A DNA stretch of 64,000 nt from assembly GCF_009739905.1 (NCBI RefSeq), contig NZ_CP034279.1:1302001-1366000 (forward strand). Reading direction: 5' to 3'. Positions 25,485 through 33,556 of this stretch are shown here, piece by piece. Each line of letters starts with the position of its first letter. The first letter of the stretch is position 1. The notes below the pieces were generated by a model. It did no database searches. It was given only the letters and a program-made list of their open reading frames with translations, and had not been told where the DNA came from. The position numbers were made by a program, and so were the translations under genes. Source of the stretch: Streptomyces ficellus (lineage in GTDB: Bacteria; Actinomycetota; Actinomycetes; Streptomycetales; Streptomycetaceae).

Positions 25485-25658
25485 TCACTCGTCGTCGCCC
25501 TTCTTCGGCCGGTGTTCTCCCGAGCCGGTGTAGCCGCGGAGCACGACCTGCACGGTGCTGGGGCCAGGGCATTCGTCGCCCGCCGCACTTCCTCCTCGCC
25601 CATCCCGGCCCTTGCAGCATCGGTGGGCCGCCTGCCAGGACTGTTGGGGCCCCTGCGG
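25485..25658 (-). pseudogene. Decayed C-terminal coding fragment
   Basis: A 57-codon stop-to-stop frame without a start ends in a coding-like tail, STVQVVLRGYTGSGEHRPKK followed by GDDE and TGA. The neighbouring frame just upstream reads GMGEEEVRRATNALAP, which would join this tail after a one-base shift. This looks like the remains of a frameshifted gene. I do not recognise the parent family. Confidence 0.3.
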
Positions 25659-25934
25659 TCATGAGCTGCGGGGAACGGGCCCGGGTGCACCGGAGCGACA
25701 CCCCGCCCGCCCCTCCGGCCCAGGTCGGCGCCCCTGGCGACAGTTGGTGTTGCAGGTCAGGAGCCGCACCACGACACAACGGCGTGGCGGAAGGCCTCGG
25801 AGACGGGTTGCGTGTAGAGCACCAGGGTGCCGGTGGACGGATCGCCCACGACCCCGTCACCACCACCGCGCACACTCACTGACCCCGGGGCGGCCGTCCC
25901 GGCCCCATCCCACATGGGAGACGGGAGCGCCATC

Positions 25935-26210
25935 ATGGCACCCGCGAAGAAGACCATGCCCCTGAGCGAATCCCGCGACCGGAATGAGCAGAGCAAGGCC
26001 GCCCGATCCGCCGAGAAGAACCAGCCCACGACGCACCCGAGCAGAAGAAGGGAAGATGGGCCACATGAACCAGCACAAGAGCTTCGAGGAACGGCGACCG
26101 GCCACGATCGAATGGGTCCGGGCCAACGGGCTCGACCCGGACGCCATCGGCGAGGACGTTCAGGTCGTTGCCGGCAGGTTCATCCGCTACCAGCCGGTGG
26201 TGACAGCTAA
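25935..26210 (+). CDS. Possible small basic protein, doubtful
   Basis: An open frame of 91 codons beginning MAPAKKTMPLSESRDRNEQS, with GGGAG about nine bases upstream. The first 30 or so residues look coding; the rest runs in a different frame through the next gene and is Arg/Pro-rich without pattern. It may be the intact start of a gene truncated by a deletion, or chance. Confidence 0.3.
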   Translation: MAPAKKTMPLSESRDRNEQSKAARSAEKNQPTTHPSRRREDGPHEPAQELRGTATGHDRMGPGQRARPGRHRRGRSGRCRQVHPLPAGGDS

Positions 26211-26274
26211 CGACGGATCGAAGTCCCTGGGTGAGCCGCGCCTCATCCCCATGAAGGTGGCACCCACGCCCTGA
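26065..26274 (+). CDS. Small accessory-element protein
   Basis: A 69-residue protein: MNQHKSFEERRPATIEWVRA, then NGLDPDAIGEDVQVV and RFIRYQPVVTANDG. The layout of an N-terminal helix with 'ANGLDP', followed by a beta-rich half, is common among small ORFs of Streptomyces integrative elements and phages. AAGGAAG lies nine bases before ATG 26065; another ATG at 26056 has poor spacing. Function unknown. Confidence 0.55.
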   Translation: MNQHKSFEERRPATIEWVRANGLDPDAIGEDVQVVAGRFIRYQPVVTANDGSKSLGEPRLIPMKVAPTP

Positions 26275-26426
26275 CCGCCGCATCGAGACCGGCGCCGCCG
26301 CGCGTCCCTCCGACGCGGCGCGTCCTCTTTCGTGTCCGGATCCCGCGAACCCCTCACACCCGCCCATCCACCAGCGGTACGTTCACCATCCCCCACACCA
26401 CCGCCGCACCGCCCGAGGGGACCACC

Positions 26427-26963
26427 GTGAACCAGCCTCCGCCGCAGTACCCTGGCCAGTACGCCCCATACCCGCCGCCCCTGCCGCCGAAGAAGGGCAT
26501 GGGCGCCGGCGCGATCGTCGCCATCACCCTCGGCAGCGTCGTCGGCGTCATCGTGCTCCTCGGCATCGTCGGCGCCCTGGCCGGCAGCGGCAGCGACACC
26601 GGCAGGAAGGACGTCACCGCCGTGAAGAGCAGCACGCCGGACGCCAAGCCCGCCGAGCAGCCGGCCGCAGCCCCTGAAGAGCAGTCGCAGACGGACCAGT
26701 TCAAGGCGTTCGTGGTCAAGGAGGGGACGGCTGCGGAGAAGGCCGCCGCCCAGCACGTGACCCGCGTCCAGGGAGCCGACGAGCAGAACAACGTCCTGGA
26801 CTCCGCCGAGATCCACACCGACTACACCGGCGGTCTCCTCGGCCCGCACGGCGGGGACGGCAAGCTCCTCGCGAGCATCTTCGCCGAGTGGAAGACATCA
26901 AAGAACGGTCTCGTCACCGTGTACGACGGCCAGGGGCAGATCCTCGCGAACGGCAACTTCTGA
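26427..26963 (+). CDS. Single-pass membrane-anchored hypothetical protein
   Basis: 178 residues. A Pro/Gln/Tyr-rich cytoplasmic N-terminus (MNQPPPQYPGQYAPYPPPLP) precedes one membrane segment (about 26-52, AGAIVAITLGSVVGVIVLLG). The extracytoplasmic part starts with an Ala/Pro/Gln linker and ends in a small domain with ESLD-like acidic stretches, closing with VTVYDGQGQILANGNF. Such proteins are frequent in Streptomyces mobile elements; no function is assigned. A GTG start follows GAGGGG. Its stop overlaps the next ATG (TGATG). Confidence 0.7.
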   Translation: MNQPPPQYPGQYAPYPPPLPPKKGMGAGAIVAITLGSVVGVIVLLGIVGALAGSGSDTGRKDVTAVKSSTPDAKPAEQPAAAPEEQSQTDQFKAFVVKEGTAAEKAAAQHVTRVQGADEQNNVLDSAEIHTDYTGGLLGPHGGDGKLLASIFAEWKTSKNGLVTVYDGQGQILANGNF

Positions 26964-27073
26964 TGACCGACTTCCAGTGGGCCATCGCCTGGACCGTCGT
27001 CATCACCGGCCTGGTCGTCGCCGCGCTGTACGGGATGTCCATCGGCGCGGACCTCGGCGGCCTGCTCAGCTGA
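26963..27073 (+). CDS. 36-residue membrane peptide
   Basis: A single hydrophobic helix (WAIAWTVVITGLVVAALYGM) with a short polar tail. It is translationally coupled to the preceding membrane protein by TGATG, which supports real translation and suggests that the two work together. Too short for domain recognition. Confidence 0.6.
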   Translation: MTDFQWAIAWTVVITGLVVAALYGMSIGADLGGLLS

Positions 27074-27147
27074 CCGAACTGCGCCCGCAGGTGCGTCTGG
27101 CCGAATCAGAACCCGATCCGGCTTGCCCGGACACAGACGAAACTCCC

Positions 27148-27175
27148 GAAGGCCCCGCCACCCTGTGGGGCCTTC
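27148..27175. terminator. Hairpin after the small membrane operon
   Basis: GAAGGCCCC (27148-27156) pairs with GGGGCCTTC (27167-27175) with a ten-base loop. It lies 75 bases after the 36-residue gene. Confidence 0.6.
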
Positions 27176-27196
27176 GTCATGTCCGGAGGTGATCAC

Positions 27197-27509
27197 GTGG
27201 GCGGCAACCAGTTCACGCACCCCGTCACCGAAGAGACCCGCGAACGAGTCCGCGCGCTGCACGCCGGAGGATGCGGCCGGAACGAGAGAGTCCGAGGCGA
27301 ACGGCATCCCGCCCGCGTTCCAACACCTGCACGCCCGCGCCATCGACGCCGAAGTCGCCGCCCAGGCCTTGCGAGAGGACAACGACCGGCTTCGCGAGCG
27401 CGTCGCCGTCTATGCCCAGGTCATCCACGAACTCCGGACCGAGCTGGACAGGCGCACCGACAGCACCACCCACCGCAGCCCCGTCCGGCGCCTGCCGACC
27501 AGGGTCTGA
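27197..27509 (+). pseudogene. Broken HTH-type mobile-element gene joined to a coiled-coil tail
   Basis: GTG 27197 has a textbook ribosome site (GGAGGTGATCAC). The first codons read HPVTEETRERVRALHAGGCG, the start of HTH proteins common in actinobacterial integrative elements and phages. After about 35 codons the frame loses sense. Instead a different frame continues with AEVAAQALREDNDRLRERVA and YAQVIHELRTEL, a coiled coil like the C-termini of transposon-associated DUF6262-type proteins, ending at 27509. The simplest reading is a deletion or frameshift that fused remnants of two genes. Confidence 0.6.
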
Positions 27510-27621
27510 AGGGCGAGGCGACATGGCTGTTGAGCGCGTCCTGTGAACGAGTCTTGTAGTCGACCCGTCCTGCCAGCTCCCCGCTCGGCTTCAGTCTCCT
27601 CCGCCGTCACGCCAGGCAGTT

Positions 27622-28854
27622 TCAGCTCAGCAGAGGATTGCCCCTGAGGTTCGCTTCCCCGCACGGCCAGGGGCCCTCGGCCAGCGGCCCCAGCGGTGTA
27701 CGGAAGACCAGGACCTCGTTGTCCAGGGAGACGACGACACTGCCTTCGCTCAGCAGTAGCGCACGACTGATTACCGCTCGGCTGTCATCCATGGCGAACA
27801 GCTCGTGTCCGGCGAGATCCGTGTCCACAGCGAGCAGCTTGCCGTCTCGCCAGAACACCGTGGTTCCCTCGCAGTCCATCGCGGGGTAGGACGTGTAGTA
27901 ACCCGTCAGTGGCGGCCCGTCCACAAGGCTGTTGTCCGGTGCGAGCCGCCGGAAGCGTGATCGCGAAGGCAGGCTGTTTTCGAGCTCCGGGCCGCAGAAG
28001 CCGCCGTTCTTGTCGACGAGCATTGCCCCATGGCTGGCCCAGCGCGCGGTTTCGACACCGTCCCGGCCGAAACGGCCGGTCGTGAAGGCACCGTAACCCT
28101 GGGATCCGAGCAGGAACTGGCCAGGGCCAGCTATCGCCTTTCGGCCTGTGGGCGCGGGAGCGGTGACCGAGATGATCGCGCCACTGTCCAGGTCGAGGAA
28201 GAACGTCCTTCCGATGCCACCCCGTGTGTCGGTGAAACTGGCTGCGATTCTGTCGGCCGATACGAGCAGTGGCTCCCAGTGATCAATGCCGATCTCCTCC
28301 GGGACCCAAGGCCTACGCGGCCGGATCTCCCATCCGGTCCGGTCTCCTGTCTCCACCACACCTGGGAACGAGACCGCACCGAGCGCAATCGGCGTGGACC
28401 AGAGGCACTCCCCTTCTCTCGTGTACCGGGCCACGCGAGGCTCCGGTACAGAGGTGGGTCGGCTTCGTTCCCTACGGACCATGCGGGAGCCGCTGACCCA
28501 GGAAATGACGAACCCGTCGTCGAGGAGGACGAATGCGCCGATCTCCTCATCGGCGCGGCACTCCGGGCGGGCGGTGGGCCCCGTGGAACCGTCCGGCAGA
28601 ACACTTTCCAGGAGCTGACCGTCGCGGTCTGGGTAGGCGAGCCACAGCGCGCCGTCCGTGGCCAGACGGGATTGCGGCTTGCCTGTCCCAGGGTAGGTCC
28701 GCCGCCACTCCACCGTGCCTGAAAGGTCGACCCTCGTGATGACGGTCGCCAGCGGATTCGGGCCGTAGCCGGTCACGGTCAGTGGCCCGGAGGGGTCGGA
28801 TGTGGCCACAGCCCGGACCTGGCCCGGCACGGTGAAACGCGATGAGAGGGGCAT
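27622..28854 (-). CDS. Propeller-like hypothetical protein (second of a pair)
   Basis: 410 residues with repeating short motifs such as WLAYPDRDGQLL, GGFVISWV-like strands, FFLDLDSGAIISV and VVVSLDNEVLVFR, suggesting a beta-propeller. There is no signal peptide. The start is uncertain: a strong ribosome site (GAAAGGAGAGAC) fits an out-of-frame ATG at 28874, while the in-frame choices are ATG 28854 and a TTG at 28908 that overlaps the upstream gene's end. The protein follows a second propeller-like gene by a few bases or an overlap, so they form one operon. Function unknown. Confidence 0.6.
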   Translation of the reverse strand: MPLSSRFTVPGQVRAVATSDPSGPLTVTGYGPNPLATVITRVDLSGTVEWRRTYPGTGKPQSRLATDGALWLAYPDRDGQLLESVLPDGSTGPTARPECRADEEIGAFVLLDDGFVISWVSGSRMVRRERSRPTSVPEPRVARYTREGECLWSTPIALGAVSFPGVVETGDRTGWEIRPRRPWVPEEIGIDHWEPLLVSADRIAASFTDTRGGIGRTFFLDLDSGAIISVTAPAPTGRKAIAGPGQFLLGSQGYGAFTTGRFGRDGVETARWASHGAMLVDKNGGFCGPELENSLPSRSRFRRLAPDNSLVDGPPLTGYYTSYPAMDCEGTTVFWRDGKLLAVDTDLAGHELFAMDDSRAVISRALLLSEGSVVVSLDNEVLVFRTPLGPLAEGPWPCGEANLRGNPLLS

Positions 28855-28891
28855 GCGTCCGCATCTTGCCGCATGTCTCTCCTTTCGGGGC

Positions 28892-29749
28892 TCAGCTGCT
28901 GAGGTCAACCACGCCCCACGCGGTGAACGGCTCAGCCTGGACGTAGATCCTGCTTCCTCGGCTGACGGCGCGGCGGCGGCCGGGCAGGTGGCCGTCGGGC
29001 AGGGTGAGCAGGCCCACGTCCGTTGGCTCGACGGATGCTTCGGTGAGCTCTCCGCGGGTGAGCCGGTCCACCTCTTCGCCGTAGCCGCCGTAAAAGGCGA
29101 CCCGCTCGCCGTGGATGGCGACTGCCTTGGCGCCCCGTACCTGGTTCGGCCACACCCTCACGGGCCGGTCGGGGCGTATTTCGACGAGCGGGAAGTCGGT
29201 GTACGTGCACGCCCAGGCGGTGGTGCCCGACACGTTCAGGGCGTAGCAGTCGAAGAGGCCAGGGATGCTTGCGCCGTCGGACGTCCAGTAGATGTGGCCT
29301 GTGGGGCTCCAGCGGCGGATTCCGGCCGGGTTTTCGTCGAAGTGTCCAACCCAGATGTGGCCGGCCTCGTCCACGAGCATGTGCTCGATGGCGTCCCCGA
29401 CGGAGAAGGAGGAGGTTCCGCGGCCGAGCGCGTCGAAGACCTGGACCTGGTCCGCGTCCTCGTACCGGCGGGCGCGGGATGCTGCGACGACGAACCCGCC
29501 GTCAGGCAGGCGGTCCAGGTGCGGCCAGCGGGCCCGCACGGCGCTCAGCTCGGTGAGTTCGACGTCGCCGCCCGGATGTACGGAGACGACCAGCGCGTCG
29601 AAGGGCAGGGCATCGCCGCCGGGCTGCGGAGCGCGGTCGGCAAGCAGCCAGTGGGCGGTGCCGAAGACGTCGACGGTGCTGGTCAGGACATGGTGGGTGT
29701 GGTGCGCTCGGGGCAGGTGGGCATAGGGAACGAGGGCAGTCTTCTGCAC
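28892..29749 (-). CDS. Propeller-like hypothetical protein (first of a pair)
   Basis: 285 residues with repeated Trp/Asp strand motifs: LDRLPDGGFVVAASRARRYE, EHMLVDEAGHIWVGHFDENP, RRWSPTGHIYWTSDG and GLLTLPDGHLPGRRRA, in keeping with a six- or seven-bladed propeller or NHL-like fold. It is cytoplasmic by sequence. The GTG start has AGGAGAG nine bases upstream. It resembles the following gene in style, so the pair may be distant paralogues. Unknown function. Confidence 0.65.
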   Translation of the reverse strand: MQKTALVPYAHLPRAHHTHHVLTSTVDVFGTAHWLLADRAPQPGGDALPFDALVVSVHPGGDVELTELSAVRARWPHLDRLPDGGFVVAASRARRYEDADQVQVFDALGRGTSSFSVGDAIEHMLVDEAGHIWVGHFDENPAGIRRWSPTGHIYWTSDGASIPGLFDCYALNVSGTTAWACTYTDFPLVEIRPDRPVRVWPNQVRGAKAVAIHGERVAFYGGYGEEVDRLTRGELTEASVEPTDVGLLTLPDGHLPGRRRAVSRGSRIYVQAEPFTAWGVVDLSS

Positions 29750-30327
29750 GGGCGGGCTCTCCTGGGTGGGCGGTCACGGCGTTCGGGCGCTGCGGTGAGC
29801 GGCGGCGGTGCACGAGCGGTGGAGAGCGAAGCGGGCCGCCTAGAAGGCATGGCCCTTTCCGGTGGTCATGAGGTGATCATCGTCGATGCGTGGCCCCCGT
29901 GCCAAACCCTTTCGGTCCAGCGCTCACCCCGTCTGCAACCCCACCCGCTCACGCTCGACGGGGGCCAACCCGCCCGCCAACTCGACTACCCAGCGCGACA
30001 AGTCCAGTGCTCATTGGACAGATGCCAGTGCACGTCGCACGTCCCTAAACCGGCTTGGCGTGGGGAGCTACAGACGACCCGTGATCGATTGATGTTCGGC
30101 AACAACTCGGCATAGGCGAGAGAATCGAGCAACGACTTCGGCGGTGGTGAGCCGCCGCGGTCTTCCTCGTACTCCTCGTTGTCAGTGGTGCCCCCTACCG
30201 TGGAACACGTCCTTACCCGCGCTGCTGGCTGCTGCGTGCTGTGGACCGTTCGGCCCCGCCCGGAACAGCGCCCGGACGGGGCCGGTCGTCCGTCCGCCCT
30301 CGGGCCGCCTGCCAGGGGGCGGGGCTC
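29750..30327. other. Intergenic stretch without an intact gene
   Basis: 578 bases with no convincing gene. A short minus-strand frame near 29935-30010 (DLSRWVVELAGGLAPVERER, then VGLQTG and a stop) looks like a gene tail but is cut by stops upstream. The right end carries a hairpin (30252-30283), a likely terminator for the lyase gene. Confidence 0.5.
30252..30283. terminator. Terminator of the polysaccharide lyase gene
   Basis: GGCCCCGCCCGG (30252-30263) pairs with CCGGACGGGGCC (30272-30283) with one mismatch, 45 bases beyond the lyase stop on the minus strand. Confidence 0.55.
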
Positions 30328-31536
30328 TCAGAGGACGAGCGGGCGGGCCTCGGTGATGCTGGCCCAGTCGTTCTCGGGGTTCGCCCAGAACGAGATCCTG
30401 AGGTGGCGGACGTCCAGGGAGCCGGTGGTGAACAGCACGGTCTCCGGTGCCGTGGTCGTTCCGGAGCTCCGGCCCTCCCACACCTTCGTGTACGAGACGC
30501 CGTCGGCCGACGCGTGGAGGGCGTAGTCGTTCCACCGGAGGTCGCCGCGGTGCCAGGCCACCGACGCGCCGCACAGCCGGCGGACCGCACCGGTGTCCAG
30601 GGTCAGCGCCGCGCCGAAGCCCTGTCCGGACCAGCGGGTGGTCAGGTCACCGTCGACGGCGTGGGCCGGCGGGTTGACCGGCTCGTGCGTCGTGGCGGAC
30701 GTCGCGGTCACCGCCGCCGTGCGCGTACAGCCGCGCTGGGGCGACACGTCCCCGTAGGCGGCGCGTTCGTCCCCGAGGCGCAGGGCGTCGTGGTGCAGCA
30801 CCCGCTGGGTGACGCTGGAGGGGGCGCCGGTGTTCCAGTCCCACTTGTAGATGCCGAACTTGAAGTAGGGGGACCGCGGGCCGCCACCGTGGGTCGCGCC
30901 CGTGCGGTGGACGACACGCTCGCCGTCCTTCCACACCTGCAGCAGGCCCGCGCTGTCCGTACGCCAGGTCACGTGGAAGACCCAGTCGACCCAGGCCCCG
31001 GCGGTGTACGGGCCCAGGTCGATGAACTGGCCACGGAAGTCGATCTTCCAGCGCCCTTCGTCCGTGAGCAGCGCCAGCGGCGGCGATCCACCCGGGCAGC
31101 CGACGTCACACTGGTGCCACTGGCTCACGATCTCGGCCGACGTGTCGTGGGCCCACGTCGACGCCAGTTGTGTGCTGAAGCCGTACCACCGCTCCGCGTT
31201 CGCGGGCTGCTCGTCGCGCTGGGAGATCTCCGCCCGCTTGCTGCCGGAGACGACCGGGTCGGACTTGCGCAGCTCGAAGCGGACCGCGTACGAGCCGTCG
31301 CGGGTGGCACCGGTGGTGTTCGTCGCCCCGTACGCCGTCGCCCACTGCTTGGTGAACTGGGGCGGCGCGGCGGTGGGCAGCGTCCGGTCGGCCGGCTGTT
31401 CCCAGTCGAGGACGCGTTGCACTCCCGCCGGGTCGGCCGCGGCCGGCTGTGCCGGTGCCAGGGCCAGTCCCCCGACCAGGACCGTCGAGGTGGCCGCCAT
31501 GAGCCCCGTCCGTGTTCTGCGGAACCATCGTTTCAT
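30328..31536 (-). CDS. Secreted polysaccharide lyase with F5/8-type C-terminal domain
   Basis: 402 residues, secreted. A twin-Arg-like signal peptide (MKRWFRRTRTGLMAATSTV, cleaved after PAAA) leads a jelly-roll lyase domain (about 40-265). Typical strand motifs are VRFELRKSDPVVSGSKRAEI, ERWYGFSTQL, SQWHQCD and PYFKFGIYKWDW, which match the PL20/heparin-lyase-like family. A discoidin-like domain follows (about 275-400: AHAVDGDLTTRWSGQG, VWEGRSSGT, RHLRISFWAN). The substrate is probably a glucuronan-type or related acidic glycan; exact specificity is not visible. ATG 31536 follows GGGGGG. Confidence 0.8.
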   Translation of the reverse strand: MKRWFRRTRTGLMAATSTVLVGGLALAPAQPAAADPAGVQRVLDWEQPADRTLPTAAPPQFTKQWATAYGATNTTGATRDGSYAVRFELRKSDPVVSGSKRAEISQRDEQPANAERWYGFSTQLASTWAHDTSAEIVSQWHQCDVGCPGGSPPLALLTDEGRWKIDFRGQFIDLGPYTAGAWVDWVFHVTWRTDSAGLLQVWKDGERVVHRTGATHGGGPRSPYFKFGIYKWDWNTGAPSSVTQRVLHHDALRLGDERAAYGDVSPQRGCTRTAAVTATSATTHEPVNPPAHAVDGDLTTRWSGQGFGAALTLDTGAVRRLCGASVAWHRGDLRWNDYALHASADGVSYTKVWEGRSSGTTTAPETVLFTTGSLDVRHLRISFWANPENDWASITEARPLVL

Positions 31537-31756
31537 TGCCCGTACCCCCCTGGGACGTCTGCTGTCACTGGGTGCACCCGCCGCGTGCGGGCACCGGGTG
31601 CGGGCGCGACTCTTCCCGCCGCCGGGGGGACGGACAAGGCGACGGCCGCGGCGCACGGGAGCACAACGGGCATCCACGCCGCACCACCGACCAATGGCCC
31701 ACGCCGGCCGACTGCGACCGCCGTACCCGTTCCCCGCACGGTGACGTCCGGCGGTG

Positions 31757-32584
31757 TCAACGGAGGAAGTCGGTCAGGCGGTCGTTGAGCCGCTCCGGCT
31801 CGGTGAGGGGCAGGGAGTGGTGGGTGGCTCCGGTCAGTACGGCCACCTCGCCCCGGGGAAGCGCCCGTCGGGCCCGGTCGGCGACGGTGGCGGTGTGGTG
31901 GGCACGGCTGTGCTCCGCGAGCAGGACCAGCACCGGCATGCGGAGTCCGGCGACCTGGGGGCGGCGGCCGGCGATGAGCCTGCGGCCGGGGACGGTGGCG
32001 GCCAGCGCGTAGAGCCGCTGCCAGGTCTCGTCCGGGTGGAGGCCCGCCGTCTCCCAGGCCAGGAAGGCGCGGGCACGGGCTTCGGTCGGGCGTATCAGGG
32101 TCGGCAGGGCGCGCAGCAGGTAGCCGGGGCGGAACCCGGCGAAGACCTGGGTGGGATCGACGAGGGCGAGACGGTCGACCCGCCCTGGCGCGTGCAGCGC
32201 GTACCTCGCGGCCAGCCAGGCGCCGTACGAGTGCCCGCACAGGTGCGTGCGGTCGAGCCCGAGCCCGTCCAGCAACGCGTCCAGCCAGGCCGTCAGGTCG
32301 TCGGCGTTCCTCAGCGGTCTGCCACTGCGCTCGGTGCGGCCGGCGTCGCCCAGCAGGTCCACCGCATGGACTCGATGGCGGTCACCGAGAGCGGGTGCGT
32401 TGGCGAACCACACCAGGCCGGTGGCCGAGCCGCCGGGGAGCAGCACGAGCGGATGGCCGTCCGCCGGGCCGTGCACATGGACGCGGGTGCGCCCGTACGG
32501 CGTGGTGACGTCGCGTTCTTCGGTGGACTCGGGCCAGCGGGCGCGGAGTTGGTCGTAGGCAAGGTCGAAGGCGGACAGGTCCAC
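31757..32584 (-). CDS. Alpha/beta hydrolase
   Basis: 275 residues, cytoplasmic. The nucleophile elbow is GHSYG (CGHSYGAWLAARYAL, about residue 120), the oxyanion region LLPGGSATGLVWF, and the acid/His pair lies toward the C-terminus (LLAEHSRAHHTATVAD and THHSLPL). The substrate is unknown. GTG 32584 has GAGAGG seven bases upstream. It is divergent from the MarR gene, and the repeated motif at 32670-32700 lies between them, so it is the likely regulated target. Confidence 0.82.
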   Translation of the reverse strand: MDLSAFDLAYDQLRARWPESTEERDVTTPYGRTRVHVHGPADGHPLVLLPGGSATGLVWFANAPALGDRHRVHAVDLLGDAGRTERSGRPLRNADDLTAWLDALLDGLGLDRTHLCGHSYGAWLAARYALHAPGRVDRLALVDPTQVFAGFRPGYLLRALPTLIRPTEARARAFLAWETAGLHPDETWQRLYALAATVPGRRLIAGRRPQVAGLRMPVLVLLAEHSRAHHTATVADRARRALPRGEVAVLTGATHHSLPLTEPERLNDRLTDFLR

Positions 32585-32669
32585 GGCATGCCTCTCACTC
32601 GGATCGCAGCTCGCTCAGATCGCAGCTCGGTCGGCTCGCTCGGTTCGCTCGGCTCACCATGGTCACTCG

Positions 32670-32700
32670 GCTCGTTCAGCGAGTCTCTCGTTCAGCGAGA
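32670..32700. promoter_or_regulatory. Tandem operator for the divergent MarR gene
   Basis: CTCGTTCAGCGAG occurs twice, at 32671-32683 and 32687-32699. Each copy is a CTCG-N5-CGAG palindrome, the second extended to TCTCGTTCAGCGAGA. The copies are 16 bp apart, in the divergent region between the hydrolase and MarR genes. Autoregulation by the MarR protein is inferred. Confidence 0.65.
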
Positions 32701-32746
32701 TACTATGCGGTCGGAGCCTGTGAACGCGAGGGCGGAGGGAGGGCGC

Positions 32747-33202
32747 ATGGACGACCGGAGTCCGGCGATGGGACTGGTGCACCTGCTGCGGGCGGTGACG
32801 GTGGAGTTCGACCTGCTCGGCGCCGAGTTCGCGGCACGCAACGGGCTGCACCCCACCGATGTCCGCGCCCTGATCCACCTGCTGGACGCGGCACGGGCCG
32901 GCACCCCCGCCACGCCCGGGTGGCTCGGCGGGCAACTGCGCCTGAACTCGGCCGGAACCACCGCCCTGGTGGACCGGCTGGAGCGGCTCGGACTGGTCCG
33001 GCGCAGCAGGGACACCTCCGACCGGCGCCGCGTACTGCTGGAGGTGGAGGAGAAGGCCACGGCACTGGGGTGGGCCTTCTTCGGGCCGGTGATCGGCGAG
33101 GTCGTGACGGTCGCGGAAGGTTTCGAGCAGGGCGAGTTGGAGACGGTACGCCGCTTCCTGACCTCGGTGCGGGAGGCCACCGCGCGCGTGCGCTCGGTCT
33201 GA
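32747..33202 (+). CDS. MarR-family transcriptional regulator
   Basis: 151 residues. The winged helix covers about 35-100: HPTDVRALIHLLDAARAG, GWLGGQLRLNSAGTTALVDR as the recognition helix, and VRRSRDTSDRRRVLLEV as the wing. Flanking helices form the dimer. The GGAGGGAGG ribosome site precedes ATG 32747. It is divergent from the alpha/beta hydrolase with twin palindromes in the gap, the usual MarR arrangement for sensing small aromatic or lipophilic compounds; the ligand is unknown. Confidence 0.88.
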   Translation: MDDRSPAMGLVHLLRAVTVEFDLLGAEFAARNGLHPTDVRALIHLLDAARAGTPATPGWLGGQLRLNSAGTTALVDRLERLGLVRRSRDTSDRRRVLLEVEEKATALGWAFFGPVIGEVVTVAEGFEQGELETVRRFLTSVREATARVRSV

Positions 33203-33205
33203 GCC

Positions 33206-33367
33206 CTACCCGGAGGAGGGGTTGATCAGCTTGTCCAGCGTCCTCCTCACCGCCTCGTACGCCGCTGCCGCCATCTCGTCCTGCGCCTCCTGCTCCTGCC
33301 GGCGCGCCCAGTCCCGGGTGACCCGGATGCGACGGAGCAGTTCGTCCGCGTCCACAACGTCTGCCAT
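33206..33367 (-). CDS. 53-residue coiled-coil protein of phage/ICE type
   Basis: MADVVDADELLRRIRVTRDW, then a charged helix with AQDEMAAAAYEAVRRTLDKL. Very small Glu/Arg/Ala-rich ORFs of this type are common in Streptomyces phages and integrative elements. No clear ribosome site is seen; the frame opens upstream to 33403. It is convergent with the MarR gene, three bases apart. Confidence 0.5.
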   Translation of the reverse strand: MADVVDADELLRRIRVTRDWARRQEQEAQDEMAAAAYEAVRRTLDKLINPSSG

Positions 33368-33487
33368 AGGGAACGGATACCCAGATTCCGCGCCACCGTG
33401 CATGGGTGGTGATTACTGACCGTGGGTATCACCTGACTGGACGTGCACGAGGTGTGCATGCGTCAGGAGCTCCGGGAAGGGGGGCCC

Positions 33488-33532
33488 ATGGCGTGGTATC
33501 CCGCTGCGACGCGCATGGAGTTACGGCAGTGT
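33488..33532 (+). pseudogene. Truncated start of a second endolysin gene
   Basis: A good ribosome site (GGAAGGGGGGCCC) and 15 codons reading MAWYPAATRMELRQC correspond to the start of the full amidase gene at 34297 (MAWCPFARKMELQPE). After that the similarity stops. The nucleotide match is only partial, so this is a relict of a related amidase rather than a recent copy. The HNH gene separates the two. Confidence 0.6.
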
Positions 33533-33556
33533 CGACCAGGGACGCCCCTCGCCCGG

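Larger units (their letters stand above)
24955..25934. other. Intergenic stretch with gene debris, no intact gene
   Basis: About 1 kb without a convincing complete gene. It holds a strong palindrome (25223-25265), a minus-strand coding-like tail (25485-25658), and another minus-strand frame around 25757-25947 ending with coding-like VSEAFRHAVVSWCGS but with no sensible start region. Frame changes and lower coding bias suggest decayed accessory DNA. Confidence 0.5.
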
